From: CAYJAY01 sp964370715
GTDB taxonomy: Bacteria > Bacillota > Clostridia > Oscillospirales > Ruminococcaceae
DNA length: 64,000 bases
Reading direction: 5' to 3'
NCBI GenBank assembly: GCA_964370715.1
Contig: CAYJKJ010000003.1
Span: 104,364-168,363 of the forward strand
In this document: positions 25,689 through 35,795 of the stretch, piece by piece
How positions within the stretch are numbered: position 1 is the first letter of the stretch
Layout: the number at the start of each line of letters is the position of its first letter
Program-made: the position numbers and the translations under genes
The notes under the pieces: generated by a model
Database searches by the model: none
Told to the model about the DNA's origin: nothing
What the model saw: the letters and a program-made list of their open reading frames with translations, nothing else

Positions 25689-26813
25689 TTACTGAGCAAG
25701 ATTTATAATTAATGATTCAAGACCCAACGCTACAGCATAATACGAAATTTTTCCTTTAAAACTTTCGTTTTTTGCAAATTCAAAAAGATAGTTCTTGTCG
25801 TTAAGCTTTGATTTTAACTGTCTAATAATCTTGATTTTTTCTTTTTTGGGTAGTTCCCCAACTATACAAGGATAGATTAACATCGCAGTCAATCGATCCT
25901 TTTGGGCGTTTGTTATCTTGTTAGTCTCATACACCCTGGCGATAACTTTGTTTGCGCAAAAAAGTTTTTCTGAAATATCCGTATTCTCATTAAGATAACG
26001 TTTAAGGCGGTTTGCAGAATTAAATATAACCTCTGTTCCAAGCGCTTTTGCCGGCCTTTTTTGTTCAAGAGCTATCTCGTCGATAACTCTATAAAAATGA
26101 TCATCCCGCTCTAGCCTTACTTTGTCGAACTTATGGGAAATTGCGCCCTCTCGTATGCTTCGATAGCAGTAGCCATCACAGTTTGGTATAGTTTTAACGC
26201 TACTGCAAGCCGAAAGAAACCTAATATTAAGCTCGATATCTTCGCCGGAACTAACGTTTAAATCGCAGTTTTTTGCTACTTGTTGCAATAACTTTGTTTT
26301 ATATATCTTTCCCCAACGGCTGTTCCCAAACGTCTTGTCTATCGATTCGGTTTGCTCAAAAAACGGGGTCAATATCTCTGATTCAATCGATTGTTTGTCA
26401 TAAATTTTTTCTTTATCAAACATCTTTTTGGTGTATTGTTCGCCTACATAATCTCGATATCCCGCCGAAGCGCAATCGACATCATGTTTCGTTATAGCCT
26501 CAACAAGCTGTTCAACAAAATCATCTAGAATAAAATCATCGCTATCCACAAACGTTACATAATCCGAAGTGACGTATGAAAGCCCCAAAAGCCAAGCGCC
26601 CCTAAGCCCTATATTTTGTTCAAGCGTTATAACTTTTATTCTTTTGTCGTCTTGTGCGAACCGTTGAAGCATCAAAGGACATCCATCTTTTCCGCCGTTG
26701 TCGATAGCTATAACTTCGATATCGCTAAAACTTTGGTTTTGGATAGAACAAAGGCATTGTTCAAGATATTGTTCAACATTATAAACCGGCACAACAATCG
26801 AAACTTTTGACAT
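25689..26813 (-). CDS. GT2 glycosyltransferase, array member 3, DNGG variant
   Basis: 374 residues. The second strand of the GT-A core reads IAIDNGGKDGCP instead of the DDKSPD form found in most array members, a change shared only with member 10. The DxD motif is FVDSDDFI and the acceptor-side motif is SGEDIELNIRF. The common C-terminal ending is present (YLFEFAKNESFKGKISYYAV). The altered loop touches the nucleotide, so a different donor sugar is possible. Confidence 0.85.
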   Translation of the reverse strand: MSKVSIVVPVYNVEQYLEQCLCSIQNQSFSDIEVIAIDNGGKDGCPLMLQRFAQDDKRIKVITLEQNIGLRGAWLLGLSYVTSDYVTFVDSDDFILDDFVEQLVEAITKHDVDCASAGYRDYVGEQYTKKMFDKEKIYDKQSIESEILTPFFEQTESIDKTFGNSRWGKIYKTKLLQQVAKNCDLNVSSGEDIELNIRFLSACSSVKTIPNCDGYCYRSIREGAISHKFDKVRLERDDHFYRVIDEIALEQKRPAKALGTEVIFNSANRLKRYLNENTDISEKLFCANKVIARVYETNKITNAQKDRLTAMLIYPCIVGELPKKEKIKIIRQLKSKLNDKNYLFEFAKNESFKGKISYYAVALGLESLIINLAQ

Positions 26814-26851
26814 AATACTTTCCTTTTTTTAAAGCGCTTTAATTAACACTG

Positions 26852-28087
26852 CTATTTTTTCAAACCGGAGATAAAAACAAGCGGGTTTATCATCCCAAGA
26901 TAGATAAGAGTATATGAGATTTTTCCCATAATCGGTTGCGTTTTCGACAGTTCTAAAAGACATTTTTTATCGCTTAAAAGTTGTTTTAGCTTTTTTATTT
27001 CGATGATTTTTTGTCGGTTTGGAATGTCGCTATTAATATAATGAAACATAAACGAAGTGTATAGATCGTCTTTTTGTTTTGGCGTTATTATATCGGTGTT
27101 TTCAACTCTCTCTACAACGGTGTCGCAAAACGCAAGCTTATCTTGAAGCGAAATGTTAGAGCTAAGATAGATAAAAATCTCTTGTATCGAATTTTCTATC
27201 ATAACGTCGTGTGAGATAGTTTCGAGTATCGTTTTAACACATCGCATCTTTTCTTGATACTCGGTGTTTGCGTTGAGAAAGTTATAAAGATGTCGATAAG
27301 GGTTGCAAGCTCCAAGCGCTTTGCCGGGTCTTGCATACTGTTTTGCTAGTTTTTTTATCTCGCCCGAGGTATGTTCATGCGCCAAAAAACGCTTCATTGT
27401 GTATAGATTGGTCATCGAATTATCTCGGTCTATTCTGTAGAAATATCCGGCATAATCCGAGATAGTAAAGATGCTATCACAAAGCAAAAGAAACCTTAGA
27501 TTTAATTCAAGGTCTTCCCCCATCGAAACCGAAAGATCCGCTCCCAAGAAAGCTTTTTTCAAAATATCGGTTCGATATATTTTCCCAACACGACTATTTC
27601 CAAATTCATCATGAAAATTTTCGGTTTTTTCGAAATACTGCGTTAATATCTCTTGGTCGATCTCTTGTTTTGAATATCTCCTTGTCGATTTAAGAAAAGA
27701 ATGTGTCGTTAGTTCCCCAATCTTTTCAACAAAACCCGACGACACACAATCGACCTTTTGTTTTATCATAACATTATACAGTGTTTCAACATAATCGGGC
27801 AACACATAATCATCGCTATCGACAAACATAACATATTCCCCAACCGAAGCTTCAACCCCGGTTAGAACTGCGCAACGCAATCCCTTGTTTTCGCTATGGG
27901 CAACAATTTTTATCCTTTTATCTTTTTGTGCATATTCTTGGCATATTTCGATACTTTTGTCTTGCCCTTTATCGTCTACTAACACAACCTCGATTTCGTC
28001 AAGCGTTTGGCAAACCATCGAATCAAGGCAGTCTTTTATATATCTTTCTACGTTATATACCGGTATAACAACCGAAACTTTAGCCAT
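26852..28087 (-). CDS. GT2 glycosyltransferase, array member 4
   Basis: 411 residues from the ATG at 28087, which has GAAAGG upstream; an upstream in-frame TTG is less likely. Core motifs are VSVVIPVYNVERYIKDCL, VDDKGQDKS, FVDSDDYVL and MGEDLELNLRF. A variable helical region (about residues 240-360) separates the catalytic domain from the conserved ending KCLLELSKTQPIMGKISYTL. Its length is typical of the array. Confidence 0.87.
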   Translation of the reverse strand: MAKVSVVIPVYNVERYIKDCLDSMVCQTLDEIEVVLVDDKGQDKSIEICQEYAQKDKRIKIVAHSENKGLRCAVLTGVEASVGEYVMFVDSDDYVLPDYVETLYNVMIKQKVDCVSSGFVEKIGELTTHSFLKSTRRYSKQEIDQEILTQYFEKTENFHDEFGNSRVGKIYRTDILKKAFLGADLSVSMGEDLELNLRFLLLCDSIFTISDYAGYFYRIDRDNSMTNLYTMKRFLAHEHTSGEIKKLAKQYARPGKALGACNPYRHLYNFLNANTEYQEKMRCVKTILETISHDVMIENSIQEIFIYLSSNISLQDKLAFCDTVVERVENTDIITPKQKDDLYTSFMFHYINSDIPNRQKIIEIKKLKQLLSDKKCLLELSKTQPIMGKISYTLIYLGMINPLVFISGLKK

Positions 28088-28111
28088 CTTCAAACCTTTC
28101 TTTCTACCAAA

Positions 28112-29374
28112 CTACGCTTTAATTCGAAGTAGTTTTATGAGAACTGTCTCTAGATTAAGATATATCAAAACGCAAGAAACTTTGCCTTTAAACGATTGCC
28201 CTTTTGCAAATTCCATAATATATTTTTTGCTCGAAAGTTTTTGTTTAAGGCTTTTCGAAAGTTCAAGTTTCTTTGGAACTTTAAAGCCGCTCTCGATAAC
28301 TTTAAAGAGATATGATGTATAATACCAATCTTTTTGCGATTTTGAAACCAACGTCGTCTTGTCTATTCTTTCGACAACCTTTTGAAAAAGTCTTAGCTTG
28401 TCTTGCTGTTTAATATTTGAACAAAGATATAAAAACAATTCATGCACAGAGTTTTCTATAACCGAAAGTTCTGAAACTCTATCAAGAATATTGTCTACAC
28501 AATACATCTTTTCTTCATAGTTTGCGGTAGAATTTAAAAAATGCGGAAGTTGCCAATAGGTTCTTTTTATCCTGTCGTTTTGCGGAAGATATTCAAGGCT
28601 TGAGGCTCTCCCCTCTCTGCCCTGTTGTTTTGCAAGCTCTTTAATCGTCGTTAAAAAAAGCTGTTCTTGATTAAATCTTTTTAAACCAAAATTATTCATC
28701 ATCGAACCATCACGATCGATTCTATAGCAATATCCCGAATAATCCGAAACGGTTTTCACGCTTTCAGAGAGCGAAAGAAACCGAATAATCAGCTCGATAT
28801 CCTCCCCCATTGCAAGTTTTTCGTTGCATTGTTTTGCCGCTTGTTTTAGGATATCGGCTTTGAAAATCTTGCCGCATCTACTGTGGCCAAACACATCGTT
28901 GAACGTTTCGGTTTGTTCAAAAAAAGGCTCCAAAATATCTTTTTCAATGTCTTTTTTCGAAAAAAGCCTTGTTTGTTCGAGAGATATTTTCCCCTTTGTT
29001 TTTCCCTCATAAGTATCAAGCCCTGTCGAAATGCCGTCTACTTTAGCTCCTGTTATCTCTCGATACAGCGTTTCAACATAGTCGCTCTCTAACCAATCAT
29101 CGCTATCTGCAAACAAAATAAATTCCGATGTGGAGTTGGCGATACCCGACATAACAGCGCCGTTTGTCCCTATATTTTTTTCGTGGTGTACAACCTTTAT
29201 CCTTTTGTCCTTTTCGGAAAAACGATCACAAATCAAAGGGCAGTTATCGGGGCTTTTATCATCAACCAAAACTATTTCAATGTCTGAGAACGTTTGATTT
29301 AAAATTGAGTTTAAGCATTGTTCGATATATTTTTCAACATTATAAACCGGAACTACAACTGATACTTTCGCCAT
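28112..29374 (-). CDS. GT2 glycosyltransferase, array member 5
   Basis: 420 residues with VSVVVPVYNVEKYIEQCL, VDDKSPDNCP, FADSDDWLE and MGEDIELIIRF. The catalytic domain is followed by the variable region and the shared ending KYIMEFAKGQSFKGKVSCVL. It is 18 bp upstream of member 4 in transcription order. It closely resembles members 7, 8 and 9 in its middle part (repeated HELFLYLCSN-type segments). Confidence 0.87.
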   Translation of the reverse strand: MAKVSVVVPVYNVEKYIEQCLNSILNQTFSDIEIVLVDDKSPDNCPLICDRFSEKDKRIKVVHHEKNIGTNGAVMSGIANSTSEFILFADSDDWLESDYVETLYREITGAKVDGISTGLDTYEGKTKGKISLEQTRLFSKKDIEKDILEPFFEQTETFNDVFGHSRCGKIFKADILKQAAKQCNEKLAMGEDIELIIRFLSLSESVKTVSDYSGYCYRIDRDGSMMNNFGLKRFNQEQLFLTTIKELAKQQGREGRASSLEYLPQNDRIKRTYWQLPHFLNSTANYEEKMYCVDNILDRVSELSVIENSVHELFLYLCSNIKQQDKLRLFQKVVERIDKTTLVSKSQKDWYYTSYLFKVIESGFKVPKKLELSKSLKQKLSSKKYIMEFAKGQSFKGKVSCVLIYLNLETVLIKLLRIKA

Positions 29375-29412
29375 TCTTTTCCCTTCTTTTTTTTGCTTAG
29401 ATATATGTTTAG

Positions 29413-30657
29413 CTATACTTTTTTATGCAAAAAAATCAACAATTCTTCAAGCCCAATATATACCAACAAACAGGAAACCTTTCCAAAAAACGGCTGATTT
29501 TTCGCAAATTTCAATATATTAGATCTATCATCCAACCTTTGTTTAATCTCTTTTAATCTATCCTTTTTAAACCTATCGCTAAGTCTACTTTTAATAACAC
29601 AAAATAAAATTTCTATAAAACAACTATCCTTTTGTTTTTGTGTCAACAATTTCGTTTTGGTTATTCTCTCTAAGACGTTGTTTAAAAAATTTATTTTCTC
29701 GTTTTGGTCGAGCGCCGAATTTAATATTAACATCATCTCATGAGAGCAATTTTCTAAAAGTTGTTGTTCCGAAACGGTCGAAAGCATAGCGTTTATAAAT
29801 TCTATCTTTCCTATTGTTGAAGAAGCGCTTTTTAAACATTTTTCTATTTCATGAAACATATGTGTCGTGTCGTTTTGCTTGCTAATGCGTGAGATATCTC
29901 TGCCGCAAGATTTGCCAAATTTTTCGAGTTCCGAAATCATCAACATATTTTGCGCAAAAAAATTGCCGTTATATCGATTGGTAGTTGAACCTTCTCGCTC
30001 GCATCTATAATAGTATCCAACATAGCCTGATAATGTTGCAACGCTCTCGCATATTGTTAAAAACCTTATATTTGAGTCAAGGTCTTCTCCCATATATAGC
30101 TTTGGGTTTATCCCTTGAGCGGCTTTTTGAAGAATATCTCTCTTATAAATTTTCCCCCAGCGGCTTCCGCCAAACGTCTTGCTTATCGTTTCGATATCTC
30201 TGTAAAAAGGTTCAAGGAGTTCTTGTTCGATCTCTTGTTTTGAAAAAACTTTTTCAATCGTTCTTAAAACCGGGTTTTGTCGATCTTCAAAATGCTCTGT
30301 ATATCCAACCGACACACAATCTGTGTTTGTCTTAATAATTGTATTGTAAAGCGTTTCAACTAGATCCTCTTTTGCCCAATCGTCGCTATCAATAAACACA
30401 ACAAATTTACTCGTTACATTTTTTAAGCCTGTAAGAACAGCGGATCTTAATCCTTTGTTTTCGCTATGATGAACAACCTTAATTCTCCCGTCTTTTTTTG
30501 CATAATTCTCACAGATCACGGGGCATCTGTCGGGGCTTTTGTCATCTATTAGTATTATCTCGATATCGGAAAATGTTTGATTTATAACGCTGTCAAGACA
30601 CTGTTCAAGATATTTTTCAACGCCATAAACCGGAATTACAATCGAAACTTTCGCCAT
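29413..30657 (-). CDS. GT2 glycosyltransferase, array member 6
   Basis: 414 residues. Core motifs are VSIVIPVYGVEKYLEQCL, IDDKSPDRCP, FIDSDDWAK and MGEDLDSNIRF. The variable region contains CSHEMMLILNSALDQNEK, and the common ending is NILKFAKNQPFFGKVSCLLV. The first 150 bp are very similar at DNA level to member 7, which suggests recent duplication or exchange. Confidence 0.87.
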   Translation of the reverse strand: MAKVSIVIPVYGVEKYLEQCLDSVINQTFSDIEIILIDDKSPDRCPVICENYAKKDGRIKVVHHSENKGLRSAVLTGLKNVTSKFVVFIDSDDWAKEDLVETLYNTIIKTNTDCVSVGYTEHFEDRQNPVLRTIEKVFSKQEIEQELLEPFYRDIETISKTFGGSRWGKIYKRDILQKAAQGINPKLYMGEDLDSNIRFLTICESVATLSGYVGYYYRCEREGSTTNRYNGNFFAQNMLMISELEKFGKSCGRDISRISKQNDTTHMFHEIEKCLKSASSTIGKIEFINAMLSTVSEQQLLENCSHEMMLILNSALDQNEKINFLNNVLERITKTKLLTQKQKDSCFIEILFCVIKSRLSDRFKKDRLKEIKQRLDDRSNILKFAKNQPFFGKVSCLLVYIGLEELLIFLHKKV

Positions 30658-30690
30658 ACTACACCTTTCTTTATTGCTAGATAATATCTT

Positions 30691-31956
30691 CTATTTTTTC
30701 ATCAAATCAACAAGCATTGCCAAAAACTTTTCACACCCTAGATATACCATGATACAAGACAGTTTACCCATTAATGGTTGGTGTTTTGAAAACTCTAATA
30801 AATATGATTTCTCGCTTAATTGTTTCTTCATTTCTTTTGCTTCATTAACCCTCAAATCTAATGGCATTGAACTTTCAAGAAAACGAAAGATATACGAAGC
30901 ATAATAGAAATTTTTCTGTTGTATCTTTAAAAAATCGGAGGACTTCAATCTGTCAACCACAAAGCCCCACGCCTTTTGTTTGTTTGAAATCTCCATATTA
31001 GCGTTTAAATAAAGTTGCAGTTCATGCGGAGAATTTTCTAACTGTTTATATATATTAGTGTTTTTATAATAGCTTTTTAAGTGAACCATTTTTTCATCAA
31101 AAGGTATATCGGATTTCATAATCATTTCATACTGCCAAAAAAGATATTTAATCTCTTCGTCGTCTTTAATCCATCCCATTAGGAAAGCTTTTGCCGGCCT
31201 ACCTTTGGATTTTGCAAACGCTTTCATCTCGGACACCACAAGCTCCCTTTGTTGAACAAAAACAAGGTTTCGCTGGCTCGACATAGAAGTCGCAACCCCT
31301 TTGCGGTAAAAATAACCCGAATAATCCGACAAAGATTTAACGCTTTCGCATATCGACAAAAATCTAAGATTTAAATCGAGGTCTTCATAGTTTGTAACTT
31401 TGAAATTGCAGTTTTCGAAAGCCTGCTTTAAAAGCGCTGTTTTGTATATCTTTGAACAACGTATTACCCCAAAGCTTTTGTCAAAACTTTCAGATTGTTC
31501 GTAAAACGGAGTTAAAATTTCCTGTTCGATCTGTTGTTTTGTAAACTCTCTTGTTGTTTTTAGCAACACATCTCGCTGATGTCCATCTTGAACCAGCGTA
31601 AAACCGGAGGAAACGCAGTCGACACCGCTTGTTTCTATCTCGTTGTAGAGCGTTTCGACAAAGTTTTGCTTAACCCAATCATCGCTGTCGACAAACATTG
31701 TATATCCGCTCGTTGCAACATTAACGCCGGAAAACTCAGCGGCTCTTAAACCTTTGTTTTGCTCATGATGGATAACCTTAACCCTCTTATCCTTTTTTGC
31801 GTATATCTCGCAGATTTCGGGGCATCTGTCGGGGCTTCTATCATCAATTAATATTATCTCGATATCGGAAAATGTTTGATTTAACACCGAGTCGACACTT
31901 TGTTCAAGATACTGTTCAACGCCGTATACCGGCATAACAACCGAAACTTTCGCCAT
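30691..31956 (-). CDS. GT2 glycosyltransferase, array member 7
   Basis: 421 residues. The N-terminus reads VSVVMPVYGVEQYLEQSV, then IDDRSPDRCP and FVDSDDWVK. The acceptor-side motif is NYEDLDLNLRF, with the usual MGED changed to NYED while Glu-Asp is kept. The ending SYLLEFSKHQPLMGKLSCIM is followed by a short tail. The 5' end is nearly the same as that of member 6. Confidence 0.87.
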   Translation of the reverse strand: MAKVSVVMPVYGVEQYLEQSVDSVLNQTFSDIEIILIDDRSPDRCPEICEIYAKKDKRVKVIHHEQNKGLRAAEFSGVNVATSGYTMFVDSDDWVKQNFVETLYNEIETSGVDCVSSGFTLVQDGHQRDVLLKTTREFTKQQIEQEILTPFYEQSESFDKSFGVIRCSKIYKTALLKQAFENCNFKVTNYEDLDLNLRFLSICESVKSLSDYSGYFYRKGVATSMSSQRNLVFVQQRELVVSEMKAFAKSKGRPAKAFLMGWIKDDEEIKYLFWQYEMIMKSDIPFDEKMVHLKSYYKNTNIYKQLENSPHELQLYLNANMEISNKQKAWGFVVDRLKSSDFLKIQQKNFYYASYIFRFLESSMPLDLRVNEAKEMKKQLSEKSYLLEFSKHQPLMGKLSCIMVYLGCEKFLAMLVDLMKK

Positions 31957-31986
31957 ATCGTTTCCTTCATAAAATTAGTATAGTTT

Positions 31987-33240
31987 TTATAGCTGTTTCA
32001 AAACCGCAAGAAGCTTTATCAATATTTTTTCCAATCTTAAATATATCAAAAAGCAAGCCAGTTTGCCCATTAAAGGTTGCTCTTTTGCAAAATTCAAGAT
32101 ATATTTTTTCTCGCTTAATTTTTCCTTAATCTCCCCCGCTAGCCGAAGCTTTAATTCGGCAGGAATACCACTTTCGAGAACACGAAACATAAACGAAACA
32201 TAGTAATAATTCCTTTGTTGTTCGTTTATCAAAATTGCGTTTTCTATTTTCAAAAGCAAGTTATTAACCAGTATAAGTTTTTGTTCGTTCTCTATTTGTG
32301 CGCTTAAGTATAAATACATCTCATGCGAACAACTCAATATTGAAGGCATATATAATATTGTCTTTAGCATTCTATTGGTTGTTTTTAACTTATCGTCCCA
32401 AGCAAGTTCCCCATTAAGCACGACAAATATATCGTGTAGCGTGGGGTATGCCGAATTGTTTATCGCATCAACAACTTTTTGCCCATCTCGGTTTTGATGT
32501 TTTGCCATATTCTTAATTTCAGAAATATATAGCTCGTCTTGGTTAATTCTTCTTTCGTCATAACTATTTGTTATCGACGTTTCGTTGTCTGTGCGGTAGA
32601 AATAACCTGTGTTTGCCGATATCTTTAAAACGCTGTCACAAAGCGATAAAAAATTAATGTTTAGTTCAACATCTTCCCCCATGCTAAGTTTTGGGTTGCA
32701 TCGTTTTGCCGCCTTTTTTATAATTTCGGTTTTATATATTTTTGCCCACCTAGGATTACCAATTATGTTATTAAGAGAAACTGTTTCATAAAAAAATTTT
32801 TCGAGTATCTTCGTTTCGATATCTTGCTTACTGTATAACTTTTTTTGTGTTTCTTTTGATTGTTGAGCGCTACAATCGCCATTCGAAACGAAAACAACAC
32901 AATCAACTTTATTTTGATATATTTCATTAAAATATGTTTCAACAAAGTTTTTCGAAACATAATCATCGCTATCGATAAACATTATAAACTCAGCTGTAGC
33001 CGTGTTAATTCCGGTCATAACCGCACCGTTTGTCCCCTTGTTCTCCTCATGGTGAACAACCGTTATACGCTTATCGTTTTTTGCGTATCTCTCGCAGATT
33101 TCGGGGCAACTGTCGGGGCTTTTGTCGTCTACTAATATTATCTCGATGTCGGAAAATGTTTGATTTATAACCGAATCGAGACACTCTTCTATATACTTTT
33201 CAACTTTATAAACCGGTATAACTATCGATACTTTCGCCAT
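31987..33240 (-). CDS. GT2 glycosyltransferase, array member 8
   Basis: 417 residues with VSIVIPVYKVEKYIEECL, VDDKSPDSCP, FIDSDDYVS and MGEDVELNINF. The DNA of this copy is more AT-rich in the middle (residues about 110-170) than at its ends. The common ending KYILNFAKEQPLMGKLACFL is present. It is followed closely by member 7, and only 3 bp separate its start from the end of member 9. Confidence 0.87.
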   Translation of the reverse strand: MAKVSIVIPVYKVEKYIEECLDSVINQTFSDIEIILVDDKSPDSCPEICERYAKNDKRITVVHHEENKGTNGAVMTGINTATAEFIMFIDSDDYVSKNFVETYFNEIYQNKVDCVVFVSNGDCSAQQSKETQKKLYSKQDIETKILEKFFYETVSLNNIIGNPRWAKIYKTEIIKKAAKRCNPKLSMGEDVELNINFLSLCDSVLKISANTGYFYRTDNETSITNSYDERRINQDELYISEIKNMAKHQNRDGQKVVDAINNSAYPTLHDIFVVLNGELAWDDKLKTTNRMLKTILYMPSILSCSHEMYLYLSAQIENEQKLILVNNLLLKIENAILINEQQRNYYYVSFMFRVLESGIPAELKLRLAGEIKEKLSEKKYILNFAKEQPLMGKLACFLIYLRLEKILIKLLAVLKQL

Positions 33241-33243
33241 TCT

Positions 33244-34500
33244 TTATTTCCTTTTTATTTCGTTTAGCGTTACAAACAGTCTTTCTAAACCAAAGTATAC
33301 TAACAAGCAGGAGATTTTCCCCATAAACGATTGCTCTTTTGCAAATTCTAGCAGATACCTCTTGTTTGAAAGCTTCGATTTAAGTCGTTTTGCTTGTTGA
33401 ATACGTTGATTAATTGGCAAACTGCTTTTCAAAATTTTTATTATAAAAGAGCAGTAATAGTTATCTTTATTTTCTATACTAATTGAATTGTCAATGCGTT
33501 CGGTTGCCTTTATTAAAAGCCTCAACTTGTCGGCATCTTCTAACTTTGCATTTAAATAGACCTCTATTTCATAAAGTGAATATAAAGCAAGTTCTTGCTC
33601 ATCATGTCCCTCTAACACTAGGTCTATATATTCAAGCTTTCCTTCGCTTGAAATATCGCTCGAAAGACATTCGCTAATTTGATAAAACTTATAATAATGC
33701 ATATGCATTTCGTCGACAAAACGACCCGTTCTCGATTGCTCATTCGCTAGCTTTCTAAGTTCTTTTATCAAAAGGTCGTTTTGAGATATTCTCGTTTTGT
33801 TAAAGCTGTTTGTAATCGATTGTTCCCTATCTCTTCGGTAGCAATAACCAACATAGCTATCCAACAGCAGCGCAGAGCTGCAAATGCTAAAAAACCTTAG
33901 GTTTAATTCAAGGTCCTCACGCATACTAAGCTTTTTGTTTGAACCGACTGTCGCTTGTTTCAATAGATCAGTTTTGTAAATTTTCCCACATCTATTGTTG
34001 TTAATCGTTTCATTAAGTTCAATTCCGTTTTCAAAAAAAGGTTCTAGAACCTTTTTTTCAAGTTGTTCTTGATTAAAAAACCCACCTTTTTTAAGAGGCA
34101 TTTCTTTTATGCTGTCTTTAAAACATTCGATAAACCCTGTCGACACACAGTCTACATCGTTTTGAACTATAGCTTGATACAGCGTTTCAACAAAATCAAG
34201 CTTTACCCAATCATCGCTATCAACAAACGTTACATATTCGCTTTTAACTGCCTCAAGCCCTGTGTATACCGATGCTCTTAACCCCCCGTTTTGTTGATGG
34301 TTTAAAACTACAACTCTTTTATCTTTGTTTTTGAAAGATTCCAATATCTCCAAACTGTTGTCGGGGCTGTTATCGTTCACCGCAATTATTTCGATATCGA
34401 GAAACGTTTGAGAAACAAGCGAATCAAGACACTGTTCAAGATAATTCTCAACATTATATACCGGAACCACAATCGAAACTTTCGGTTTGTTTTGTGTCAT
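33244..34500 (-). CDS. GT2 glycosyltransferase, array member 9
   Basis: 418 residues, starting MTQNKPKVSIVVPVYNVENY. The nucleotide loop is VNDNSPDNS, the DxD motif FVDSDDWVK, and the acceptor-side motif MREDLELNLRF (Gly to Arg before Glu-Asp). The ending KRYLLEFAKEQSFMGKISCL matches the array consensus. It lies 32 bp downstream of member 10. Confidence 0.87.
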   Translation of the reverse strand: MTQNKPKVSIVVPVYNVENYLEQCLDSLVSQTFLDIEIIAVNDNSPDNSLEILESFKNKDKRVVVLNHQQNGGLRASVYTGLEAVKSEYVTFVDSDDWVKLDFVETLYQAIVQNDVDCVSTGFIECFKDSIKEMPLKKGGFFNQEQLEKKVLEPFFENGIELNETINNNRCGKIYKTDLLKQATVGSNKKLSMREDLELNLRFFSICSSALLLDSYVGYCYRRDREQSITNSFNKTRISQNDLLIKELRKLANEQSRTGRFVDEMHMHYYKFYQISECLSSDISSEGKLEYIDLVLEGHDEQELALYSLYEIEVYLNAKLEDADKLRLLIKATERIDNSISIENKDNYYCSFIIKILKSSLPINQRIQQAKRLKSKLSNKRYLLEFAKEQSFMGKISCLLVYFGLERLFVTLNEIKRK

Positions 34501-34532
34501 TTTTTCGCTCCCCTCTCTTTTAATGCGGTTTG

Positions 34533-35777
34533 TTATTTCATAACATCTATCAGTTTTAAAAGCAAACTTTCTAAATTATAATAAACTAAATAGCAAGATA
34601 TTTTTTCTTTAATTGATTTATTTTTCAAAAAATTCAATATCGCTTTATTATCACTTAACTTTAATTTTAGTTTTTTTATTTCAGAAAGCTTTATGTCGTT
34701 TGAAACATCGCTTGAAGCCAAACACAACATCATGTTTATATATAGGCTATCTTTTTGTTCAGTTGTTAAAATCTTGGTATTATTAATGTTTTCAACCGTC
34801 AACTGGATAAGTTCTGTTTTTTGTTCGTCTTGAACGTTTGCGGATAAAAAAATAAGCTGTTGCTCTATTGAACTATCGATTAATAAATCCTGATCCACCG
34901 TTTCAAGCGCTCTTTTGACAAACTGTTTTTTAAGCGAAAAATCCACGTTGTTTTTAAGGCAAATGCTCATTTCATGGAAGTTGAAAAGCTTATGTCTTTT
35001 TGCTATTGCCGCCCCTTTTCTCCCGCCGTCTTTTGCTAGTTTATATAACTTTTTCGTAAAAATCTCGTTTTGTTCCAACCTGTTTAGGCTGAACACATTT
35101 GAAATACTGTCGTCTCTATCCATCCTGTAGAAATATCCTATATAATCCCCTAAAACTTCAACGCTTGAACAAAGAGAAAGAAAAATCAAGTTTGTTTCAA
35201 GGTCTTCCGCCATACTAATATTAGGGTCGCTTAGAGCGGCTGCTTTTTTTAATAGCGGAGTTTTATATATCTTTCCCCAACGATGGTTTCCGAATATATC
35301 CCACAAGTTTCCTGTCGCTTCAAAAAATGGTTGAAGCAGTTCTAACTCTATAATTTCTTTTGTATAAACTTTTCCGGGGCTTTTATAAAACGTCAACGTT
35401 TTATCTTTGAATATCTCGGTGTGTCCCGACGAAACGCAATCGACCTCGCTCTTTATTATCGCTTGATACAAAACTTCGACATAGTCTTTTGCAACATAGT
35501 CGTCGCTATCACAAAACATTACAAAGTCAGTTGACACAACCGAAAGTCCTTTTTGAACCGCACCTTTAAGACCTATGTTTTTTTCAAGCCTAATTAGTTT
35601 AATTCTTTTATCTATTTGTGCAAAATTTCGGCAGATCTCAGGGCATCTGTCTTCGCCGCCGTTATCGATAATAATAATTTCTATATCAAAAAAAGATTGG
35701 TTAACTATTGAATTAAGACATTGTTCAAGATACGGCTCAACTTTATAAACCGGAACCACAACCGAAACTTTTGCCAT
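34533..35777 (-). CDS. GT2 glycosyltransferase, array member 10, DNGG variant
   Basis: 414 residues. Like member 3 it has IDNGGEDRCP in place of the DDKSPD loop. The DxD motif is FCDSDDYVA, and the acceptor-side motif is MAEDLETNLIF. The ending AILNFLKNKSIKEKISCYLV is the least conserved of the full-length members. Donor or acceptor may differ from the rest. Confidence 0.86.
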   Translation of the reverse strand: MAKVSVVVPVYKVEPYLEQCLNSIVNQSFFDIEIIIIDNGGEDRCPEICRNFAQIDKRIKLIRLEKNIGLKGAVQKGLSVVSTDFVMFCDSDDYVAKDYVEVLYQAIIKSEVDCVSSGHTEIFKDKTLTFYKSPGKVYTKEIIELELLQPFFEATGNLWDIFGNHRWGKIYKTPLLKKAAALSDPNISMAEDLETNLIFLSLCSSVEVLGDYIGYFYRMDRDDSISNVFSLNRLEQNEIFTKKLYKLAKDGGRKGAAIAKRHKLFNFHEMSICLKNNVDFSLKKQFVKRALETVDQDLLIDSSIEQQLIFLSANVQDEQKTELIQLTVENINNTKILTTEQKDSLYINMMLCLASSDVSNDIKLSEIKKLKLKLSDNKAILNFLKNKSIKEKISCYLVYYNLESLLLKLIDVMK

Positions 35778-35795
35778 ACCTTTCCCTCCTTTTAT

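Noticed and set aside
28112..34500. Plus-strand open frames opposite the GT2 genes
   Set aside because: They mirror the codon pattern of the real minus-strand genes, lack ribosome sites and carry no recognisable motif.
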